The notes under the pieces were generated by a model. The model searched no databases, was not told the origin of the DNA, and was given only the letters and a program-made list of their open reading frames with translations. The position numbers and the translations under genes are program-made. A stretch of 5,815 nt of DNA from assembly GCA_946479475.1 (NCBI GenBank), contig CAMLGG010000311.1:1-5815 (forward strand). The letters run 5' to 3'. Source of the DNA: an uncultured Ideonella sp. (GTDB lineage Bacteria > Pseudomonadota > Gammaproteobacteria > Burkholderiales > Burkholderiaceae). Below are positions 1-5,815 of the stretch, one piece after another. Numbering within the stretch: position 1 is the stretch's first letter; each line of letters opens with the position of its first letter.

Positions 1-310
1 CGAAGGGCTTGACCAGGTAGTCGTCGGCCCCGCCGTCCAGGCCCCGCAGGCGGGCGTCCAGCGCGTCGCGGGCGGTGATGATGATCACCGGCACATCGTT
101 GCCACCGCCTCGCAGCGAACGCAGCAGGTCCATGCCGTCGGTGCCGGGCAGGCCCAGGTCGAGCAGCACCATGTCGCAATGCTGGGCGCGCAGCGCGGCC
201 AGGGCCGCGGGGCCGGTGCGGACCCAGTCGGCCGCATAGCCGGCGTCCTTCAGCGCGCCCTGGACCGCGCTGCCGATCATCGTGTCGTCCTCGACCAGCA
301 GGATGCGCAT
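1..310 (-). CDS. OmpR/QseB-type response regulator, N-terminal receiver domain (partial, runs off the window)
   Basis: The 103 visible residues form a nearly complete CheY-like receiver domain. It begins MRILLVEDD, giving the acidic pocket E7/D8/D9. The phosphoacceptor is D51 in LLDLGLPG, T79 is the switch threonine in IITAR, and K101 is the conserved lysine in DDYLVKPF. The GADDYLVKPF ending is typical of the OmpR/PhoB class, and the overall wording matches the QseB/TctD/PmrA group. A winged-helix DNA-binding domain should follow outside the window, probably with a sensor kinase after it. The ATG at 310 is chosen because the receiver fold begins there. It has no clear Shine-Dalgarno sequence and lies 19 bases after the deacetylase stop codon, so it is probably read as the last visible gene of the same transcript. 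The assignment to the receiver family is secure. The QseB subgroup is a resemblance judged by eye. Confidence 0.93.
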   Translation of the reverse strand, partial: MRILLVEDDTMIGSAVQGALKDAGYAADWVRTGPAALAALRAQHCDMVLLDLGLPGTDGMDLLRSLRGGGNDVPVIIITARDALDARLRGLDGGADDYLVKPF

Positions 311-329
311 GGTCGAGACGATAGCAAGC

Positions 330-1088
330 TCAGGCAGCCACATCGAGCCCTTCGCGCCTGAGCGCCCGCCCCTTGGGGGCGTCCTTCGCGAAAAGCTTCC
401 ACAGGAAGCCAGCCAGGTCGTCCCCCTGGGACACGGCCTTGCGCGGCAGGGCCAGGACGTCGAAGGACGGCGTCGCGGCGCCGCGCTGGCAGGTCACGCC
501 GCTTCGGTATCCCGCCTCCTGTGCGGCCATCAGCGTCGCTTCGTCGTGCGAGCCGTAGGGATAGCAGACGTGCTCCACCGGCCGGCCGAGCACGTCGGCC
601 AGGCGCTCGCGGCTTTCCCTCAGCTGCGCGCGCTGTGCCGCCGGAGGCAGCTGCGCGAGGCGCAGGTGGTGCATCGAATGGCTGCCCACTTCGACCCGGT
701 GGGCGGCAAGCCCCCGCAGCTGCGCCCCGTCCATCAGGCGCGGCGTGGCGTGGCCGTCGGCTGCGAGCCACTCGGCCCGGCCGCCGAGCATGCCGGCGAT
801 GGGATAGACGATGCTGGGGAAGCCGCACTCGTCGAGCACCGGCAGCGCGTGCTCGCGAAAGTTCTCGTAGCCGTCGTCGAAGCTCAACACCACTGCCCGC
901 CGCGGCATCGGCGCGCGACCCTCGAACGCATCGAGCGCTTCGCTCATCGACAAGACCGGCACGCGCAGGCGCCGCAGCATGCGCATCTGGGCTCGGAAGC
1001 GGGGCTCGTCGCAGTAGGTGGCGCGGTGGCTGTCCATCCGGGGGAACCGGCCCACCTGGTGGTACATGAGGATGGAGATGCCGCTCAC
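330..1088 (-). CDS. Polysaccharide deacetylase (NodB/CE4 family), cytoplasmic form
   Basis: This 252-residue protein is predicted to remove N- or O-acetyl groups from a sugar substrate by metal-dependent hydrolysis. The CE4 motifs are visible in order: LSFDDG (D71 as the presumed catalytic base, D72 as a metal ligand), HSMHH (H137 and H141 as metal ligands) and YPYG at 176-179. An LMYHQV motif at residues 7-12, common at the start of this subfamily, and a late LPRKAVSQGD stretch (214-223) complete the domain. No signal peptide or membrane segment is seen, because the fold starts almost at residue 1, so the protein is likely cytoplasmic. The start is the GTG at 1088, which overlaps the glycosyltransferase stop as GTGA. 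A longer in-frame extension to 1232 lies entirely inside the glycosyltransferase gene and reads as non-protein-like sequence. The natural substrate cannot be read from the sequence. The tight pairing with a GT4 enzyme suggests it acts on the sugar that enzyme transfers. Confidence 0.93.
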   Translation of the reverse strand: MSGISILMYHQVGRFPRMDSHRATYCDEPRFRAQMRMLRRLRVPVLSMSEALDAFEGRAPMPRRAVVLSFDDGYENFREHALPVLDECGFPSIVYPIAGMLGGRAEWLAADGHATPRLMDGAQLRGLAAHRVEVGSHSMHHLRLAQLPPAAQRAQLRESRERLADVLGRPVEHVCYPYGSHDEATLMAAQEAGYRSGVTCQRGAATPSFDVLALPRKAVSQGDDLAGFLWKLFAKDAPKGRALRREGLDVAA

Positions 1089-2152
1089 TGTTCTTGCGCC
1101 TGCCGGTAGACCGACTCTACCGCCTCGCCCATCGCGCCGACGGTGAAGCGCGACTCGTAGACCAGCCGCGCCGCGCGGCCCAGGGCCTCGCGGCGCGGCG
1201 CGTCGTGCGCCAGCGCCCCGACGGCGCGGCACAGCGAGTCCGCGTCATCCGGCGGCACCAGCAGGCCGCTGATACCGTCCTGCACCACTTCCGGAATGCC
1301 GCCCACCCGCGCGGCCACCGTCGGGCGGCCCGCGGCGGCCGCCTCGATCAAGGCGAGCGACAGGGCCTCGCGGCGCGAAGGCGCGATGACCACGTCCAGC
1401 CCGGCCAGCAGGGCCGGAACGTTGTCGACCTGGCCGAGGAAATCGACCCACGGCGCCACGCCCAGGCGCAGCGCCTGGGCGCGCAGCCAGTCGGTCCAGG
1501 CCGCCGGGCCCGCACCGGCCAGCAGCAGCTGCGCGGGCCCGGTCCTGCGCAGCGAGGCCAGGGCCTGCAAGGCGATGTCCTGGCCCTTGACGGGATCGAG
1601 CCGCCCGATCAGCCCGATGCGCAGCGGCCGCGCCGGTGGCGGGGGTGCAGGGGCCGCACCGGGCGGCGACGCCGCGTCGGGAACGCCGTTGTAGACGAGG
1701 TGCACCCGCTCGCGCGGCAGGCCGTGACCGAGCAGCGCCTCACGCACTGCCTCCGACACGGCGATCAGCTGCATGCGGGGACGCAGCCACTTCCACGCAT
1801 CCGTCGAATGCGCGCTGACCACGGCCGGCACGCCGCACCAGCGGCTGGCCCAGCCAGCATAACGCCCGCCTCGCATGGCATGACCATGCAGCACGCTCGC
1901 GCCCCAGGCACGTGCGAAACGGGCCAGGCGCCAGGCCGACCAGGGGTCGTACATGCCCTTCATCGGCAGGTCCAGGCAGGGATGGCCCGCCTCGGCCATG
2001 CGCTCGCCCAGCCAACCGTCGGCCGGCCCCGCGTAGGCGACGGCGTGGCCGCGCTCGGCCAGCACGGCGCCCAGGGTGACCACATGGCGCTCCATGCCGC
2101 CCAGCCGGTGGCTGTGCGCCACGAGCACCACGCGTTGCAGCGGCGCGGCCAT
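1085..2152 (-). CDS. GT4-family glycosyltransferase (GT-B fold)
   Basis: A 355-residue retaining glycosyltransferase that transfers a sugar from a nucleotide-sugar donor to a lipid-linked or surface glycan at the cytoplasmic side. The N-terminal Rossmann half starts VVLVAHSHRLGGMERHV, with the acceptor-side glycine loop at G18-G19 and E21. A proline/alanine-rich hinge (about 158-176) joins it to the donor-binding half. That half carries GRLDPVKGQD (R184 and K189, the usual phosphate-contacting pair) and the EX7E motif E262-E270, followed by GRPTVAARVGGIPEVV. Length and layout are normal for the family. The ATG at 2152 overlaps the PepSY stop as TGATG. A weak GGTGAG lies nine bases upstream, so translation is probably coupled. 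The donor and acceptor sugars are not predictable. Although it resembles cell-envelope polysaccharide and LPS glycosyltransferases, no Wzx/Wzy or other polymerising genes are in view, which fits modification of an existing glycan better than synthesis of a whole polymer. Confidence 0.94.
   Translation of the reverse strand: MAAPLQRVVLVAHSHRLGGMERHVVTLGAVLAERGHAVAYAGPADGWLGERMAEAGHPCLDLPMKGMYDPWSAWRLARFARAWGASVLHGHAMRGGRYAGWASRWCGVPAVVSAHSTDAWKWLRPRMQLIAVSEAVREALLGHGLPRERVHLVYNGVPDAASPPGAAPAPPPPARPLRIGLIGRLDPVKGQDIALQALASLRRTGPAQLLLAGAGPAAWTDWLRAQALRLGVAPWVDFLGQVDNVPALLAGLDVVIAPSRREALSLALIEAAAAGRPTVAARVGGIPEVVQDGISGLLVPPDDADSLCRAVGALAHDAPRREALGRAARLVYESRFTVGAMGEAVESVYRQAQEQ
1459..1481. repeat. 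Perfect 23-base interrupted palindrome inside the glycosyltransferase gene
   Basis: Two 11-base arms, CGCCCAGGCGC and GCGCCTGGGCG, flank a single A at 1470 with no mismatch. The segment encodes roughly residues 224-232 of the glycosyltransferase (RAQALRLGV), part of a helix, so the coding constraint alone may explain it. It could also form a very stable mRNA hairpin or cruciform. It was found by eye and is longer than the other coding palindromes I noticed. Confidence 0.8.
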
Positions 2153-2505
2153 CAGTCGGCGCTCACCGAGACGATGCGGCCCTGGTCGGCATCGACGCGC
2201 ACCTCGGTCACGCCGGACGGGGCGACGAGCCTCACGGCGTACACCCATCCCCAGCCCTCGCGCTGCAGGCTCGCCATGGTGGCCTGGCCTTTGGACTGCC
2301 GCTCGGCGGCCTCCACCGCCTGCGACAGCGACAGCGCGACCACCGGCGGCGCGCCGGGGTCGAAGACCACGGCCTCCGGGCCGCAGGCCAGGTGCGCGAC
2401 GGTCACCACCGAGGCGCCGGCCGCCGCTGCGCCCGCGGCGCCGGCCGCCAGCACGGTCCGCAGCGGTCGCCAGAGGGAGAGCCGGGGGAAGAAGGCAGTC
2501 GACAT
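2152..2505 (-). CDS. Small PepSY-domain protein with N-terminal membrane or signal segment
   Basis: A 117-residue protein. The N-terminus is basic (R8, R13, R16), followed by an Ala/Gly/Val-rich hydrophobic stretch (about 18-37), either a cleavable signal peptide or a single membrane anchor. A PepSY-like module follows at about 57-116. It has the helix LSLSQAVEAAERQ, then a strand pair WGWVYAVRLV, and the closing VRVDADQGRIVSV, which matches the PepSY ending of a V-x-V-D-A-x-x-G-x-I/V type. PepSY modules are thought to inhibit or bind extracytoplasmic proteases or partners, and they are frequent neighbours of QseB/QseC-like systems. The ATG at 2505 is the only possible start: the frame closes with a stop at 2557-2559 and no other start codon lies between. 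It is the first gene of a coupled minus-strand run. The precise function is unknown, and a periplasmic sensing or accessory role is inference. Confidence 0.85.
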   Translation of the reverse strand: MSTAFFPRLSLWRPLRTVLAAGAAGAAAAGASVVTVAHLACGPEAVVFDPGAPPVVALSLSQAVEAAERQSKGQATMASLQREGWGWVYAVRLVAPSGVTEVRVDADQGRIVSVSAD

Positions 2506-2507
2506 GA

Positions 2508-2529
2508 CCGCCCGAGTCTGTCCGGGCGG
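2508..2529 (-). promoter_or_regulatory. GC hairpin abutting the PepSY start codon
   Basis: Read on the minus strand, CCGCCCG (2529-2523) and CGGGCGG (2514-2508) form a perfect 7-base-pair stem with an 8-base loop. Only two bases separate the stem from the ATG at 2505. The only purine-rich sequence near the start, GGGCGG, is inside the 3' arm, so the hairpin would hide it. No run of T follows, so it does not look like an intrinsic terminator. A role in limiting translation initiation is inference. Confidence 0.45.
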
Positions 2530-2547
2530 ACTTAAGTGCGACTGAGG
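2530..2547. promoter_or_regulatory. ACTTAAGT element, possible PmrA/QseB-type operator ahead of the PepSY gene
   Basis: ACTTAAGT (2530-2537) is a perfect 8-base palindrome in very GC-rich surroundings, 25 bases upstream of the PepSY start. PmrA/QseB-class regulators bind direct repeats of the form YTTAAK separated by five bases. On the plus strand CTTAAG (2531-2536) is followed after TGCGA by CTGAGG (2542-2547), a half-site with two mismatches. The regulator gene in the same transcript is of this class, so autoregulation is plausible. The second half-site is weak, so this stays tentative. Confidence 0.3.
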
Positions 2548-2582
2548 ACCGCGCCGTCAGCCGCCGCCGGCCCCCTGCCGCG

Positions 2583-3011
2583 TCAGTGCAGCGATCCGCC
2601 GATCTGCGGGAACTGCGCCGCGTACTTGGCGATCCACTCCTGGGCCGCCTCCTCGATGTCCAGTTCGCGGCCTTCGGTGCGCTGGACCGAGCGCCGGTAG
2701 TCCTCGATGTGGCACAGCTGCTCGACCATGCGGGCACGGAAGGCATCCTCGGCGTCCAGGAAGGTCACGCCCAGCTCGTAGCCGCTCAAGGGATGCGGGC
2801 GGCACCAGGCCACCCGGGCGCTGGCCTCGAAAGGCGGCTGCACGCAGCCGATGCGCACCTGCACGGTCTGCCCAGGCGCCACCGCGCAACCGGCCCGCAG
2901 CGCGAGCCCGCCCATGCCGACGTCGTGGGTGTGGTAGCCGGAAGGCGGCCCGGCGTCGCCGATGCCGATCTCGACGGGAACGTCGATGGGGTGCCGGATG
3001 AACTGCCTCAT
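2583..3011 (-). CDS. PilZ-domain protein, putative cyclic-di-GMP effector
   Basis: A 142-residue cytoplasmic protein. The N-terminus MRQFIRHPIDVPVEI carries the PilZ RxxxR motif (R2 and R6), which grips cyclic-di-GMP in the family. The second motif, normally D/N-x-S-x-x-G, reads HDVGMGGLAL, with D30 and G35 present but glycine (G32) in place of the serine. The barrel closes with YELGVTFLDAEDAF, followed by a C-terminal helix (ARMVEQLCHIEDYRR) and a tail to residue 142. This arrangement is familiar from betaproteobacterial stand-alone PilZ proteins, which affect motility, type IV pili or exopolysaccharide. The start at 3011 is well supported by GGGAGGA just upstream, although the frame stays open far beyond it. 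It lies 77 bases ahead of the PepSY gene on the same strand, so it could be read into that operon or be separate. It is divergent from the NarL-type regulator. Confidence 0.88.
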   Translation of the reverse strand: MRQFIRHPIDVPVEIGIGDAGPPSGYHTHDVGMGGLALRAGCAVAPGQTVQVRIGCVQPPFEASARVAWCRPHPLSGYELGVTFLDAEDAFRARMVEQLCHIEDYRRSVQRTEGRELDIEEAAQEWIAKYAAQFPQIGGSLH

Positions 3012-3021
3012 GGATCCTCCC
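3012..3021 (-). promoter_or_regulatory. Strong ribosome binding site of the PilZ gene
   Basis: On the minus strand GGGAGGATCC directly precedes the ATG at 3011. The GGAGG core sits four bases from the start. This is the clearest Shine-Dalgarno sequence in the window, and it decides the PilZ start against the long upstream extension of the same open frame. Confidence 0.85.
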
Positions 3022-3158
3022 GTGATGAACGCGAAGGCCGTGGCTGCCGGGTCGGCGGCAGGGCAGCATACCGCTTCAGCTGGCCCTTGGCTCGCTGCCC
3101 GTTCCGCGCGAAACTGCCGCTCAAAGGGATCCCGCCCTGCGGGCATTCCAGCCAAGCC

Positions 3159-3165
3159 GGGGAGG
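3159..3165 (+). promoter_or_regulatory. Ribosome binding site of the NarL-type regulator, unusually close to the start
   Basis: GGGGAGG ends only two bases before the ATG at 3168, tighter than the usual five to nine. The start is nevertheless fixed by the protein, because the receiver fold begins at residue 3 and the upstream in-frame sequence is not protein-like. Use of the earlier GGGG part of the tract would relax the spacing. Confidence 0.6.
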
Positions 3166-3167
3166 CC

Positions 3168-3803
3168 ATGAGTTCGATCTATCTCGTCGATGACCACGTG
3201 CTGGTGCGCGAGGGGCTGCGAACGATGCTGCAGGCCGCCGGCCACCAGGTCGTGGGCGAAGCCGCCAGCCCCACGCCCGCATTGGCCGATTTGGCGCGGC
3301 TGCAGCCGGACCTGGCCCTGATCGACCTGCACCTGGGGCAGCGTTCGGGGCTGGAGCTGCTGACCGACGTCCAGCGCCGGCACCTGCCGACCAAGGTGAT
3401 CGTGCTGAGCATGTCGGAGCGACCGCACGACGTGTCCGAGGCGATGCGCCTGGGCGCGCTGGGCTATGTGCTGAAGGACGCGAGCGCCACCACGCTGCTG
3501 GAGGCCATCGAAGCCGTGCTGCAGGGCCGGCGCCATCTCGGGCCGCACGAGGCCGAGCTGGCCGCACGCGGGCAGGCCGACGAGACCCGCAGCAGCGAGA
3601 TGCTTTCGGCGCGCGAGCGCCAGGTGCTGGTGCTGGTGGCACGGGGATCTTCCAGCAGCGAGATCGGCGAGCAACTGCACCTGTCCCCCAAGACGGTCGA
3701 TACCTACCGCAGCCGCCTGATGGCCAAGCTCGGGCTGGACGACGTGCCGGCCCTGGTGCGCTGGGCTATCCGCGAAGGGCTGATCAGCGTCGACGAGCGC
3801 TGA
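3168..3803 (+). CDS. NarL/FixJ-family response regulator (receiver plus LuxR-type HTH)
   Basis: A 211-residue two-component transcription regulator. Receiver domain, residues 3-120: acidic pair D8/D9, phosphoacceptor D53 in LIDLHLG, switch residue S81, and K103 in GYVLKDAS, all intact. LuxR-type helix-turn-helix, residues 146-206: LSARERQVLVLVARG, then the recognition helix region LSPKTVDTYRSRLMAKLGL, both close to the family norm. Length is typical for this family. It is expected to dimerise on phosphorylation and bind DNA through the C-terminal domain. It converges on the hybrid kinase gene with only ten bases between the stop codons. It has no kinase of its own on the same strand in view, so the neighbouring kinase, which ends in an HPt domain, is the obvious candidate donor (compare BarA/UvrY and EvgS/EvgA). 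That pairing is inference. No target genes can be read from the sequence. Confidence 0.95.
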   Translation: MSSIYLVDDHVLVREGLRTMLQAAGHQVVGEAASPTPALADLARLQPDLALIDLHLGQRSGLELLTDVQRRHLPTKVIVLSMSERPHDVSEAMRLGALGYVLKDASATTLLEAIEAVLQGRRHLGPHEAELAARGQADETRSSEMLSARERQVLVLVARGSSSSEIGEQLHLSPKTVDTYRSRLMAKLGLDDVPALVRWAIREGLISVDER

Positions 3804-3813
3804 GCGGCTCCGC

Positions 3814-3816
<3 letters not shown>
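3801..3816. terminator. 16-base palindrome spanning both convergent stop codons, possible bidirectional terminator
   Basis: TGAGCGG (3801-3807) and CCGCTCA (3810-3816) are perfect inverted arms around CT. The plus-strand stop (3801-3803) and the minus-strand stop (3816-3814) are the outer bases of the two arms. Alternatively, GAGCGGCTC (3802-3810) can pair with GAGCCGCTC (3836-3844) to form a longer-looped stem. No T-run follows on either strand, so it is at best a hairpin-assisted terminator. Confidence 0.4.

Positions 3817-5815
<1,999 letters not shown>

Larger units (their letters stand above)
3012..3167. promoter_or_regulatory. Divergent promoter region between the PilZ gene and the NarL-type regulator gene
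   Basis: These 156 bases hold no gene and must carry the start signals for both flanking genes. Visible structures are an inverted repeat CTGCCG/CGGCAG (3044-3049 with 3056-3061), a second pair GGGCAGC/GCTGCCC (3061-3067 with 3094-3100), and a short hairpin CCCGC/GCGGG (3131-3143) in the leader of the plus-strand gene. A loose minus-strand -10 (TATGCT, 3070-3065) could serve the PilZ gene. A sigma-54-like match occurs on the plus strand at 3080-3096. No strong sigma-70 promoter stands out, and none of these assignments is secure. Confidence 0.5.

Noticed and set aside
318..326. TGCTATCGT on the minus strand as an extended -10 for the QseB-type regulator gene
   Set aside because: The match is partial, no convincing -35 lies upstream, and it would place the transcript start almost on the start codon. 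Read-through from the operon is simpler.
1089..1232. N-terminal extension of the deacetylase to the ATG at 1232
   Set aside because: The added 48 residues are Arg/Gly-rich shadow of the glycosyltransferase gene. The GTG at 1088 overlaps the upstream stop and starts just before the conserved LMYHQV motif.
2383..2391. Possible lipobox cysteine (C41) in the PepSY protein
   Set aside because: The residues before it read H-L-A, which lacks the usual leucine at -3, so a lipoprotein signal is not supported.
282..2545. Long plus-strand open frames opposite the deacetylase and glycosyltransferase genes (282-1109 and 1094-2545)
   Set aside because: They lie antisense to genes with clear domain motifs, are rich in Arg, Ala, Gly and His in a manner typical of GC-rich shadow frames, and show no recognisable fold.

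Overview
This window reads as chromosomal DNA from a high-GC betaproteobacterium, probably a Burkholderiales member (Comamonadaceae or Rubrivivax/Sphaerotilaceae type). The evidence is the very GC-rich third codon positions, tight gene packing, and the style of the QseB-type regulator, the PilZ protein with its C-terminal helix, and the PepSY protein. The taxon is an inference, not something read directly. There are seven protein genes, two of them cut by the window edges. I see no RNA genes, mobile elements or CRISPR.

Left part (1-2505, all minus strand, transcribed right to left). A compact run of four genes starts with a small exported or anchored PepSY-domain protein. It continues with a GT4-family glycosyltransferase, then a NodB-type polysaccharide deacetylase, and ends with the receiver domain of an OmpR/QseB-type response regulator that leaves the window at base 1. 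The first three genes overlap at TGATG and GTGA stop/start junctions, so they are almost certainly co-transcribed and translationally coupled. The regulator begins 19 bases after the deacetylase stop. PepSY proteins are often neighbours of QseB/QseC-type two-component systems. Here a two-gene sugar-transfer and deacetylation cassette sits between the PepSY gene and the regulator.

Middle (2506-3167). A 77-base gap ahead of the PepSY gene holds an ACTTAAGT element and a strong hairpin touching the start codon. Upstream of it, also on the minus strand, is a PilZ-domain protein gene, a putative cyclic-di-GMP effector with an excellent ribosome binding site. A 156-base divergent promoter region separates it from the plus-strand genes.

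Right part (3168-5815). A plus-strand NarL/FixJ-type response regulator converges on a minus-strand hybrid histidine kinase whose visible part runs HisKA-HATPase-REC-REC-HPt. The two stop codons lie within one 16-base palindrome. The kinase has a complete phosphorelay output, and the neighbouring regulator is a plausible acceptor. The first of its two receiver domains looks degenerate.

Taken together, the locus is dense in signalling (two-component, phosphorelay, probable cyclic-di-GMP) around a small surface-glycan-modifying cassette. The working idea that these systems control the glycan genes is inference. No individual gene looks novel by itself; the gene order and the small regulatory structures are the parts worth a second look.
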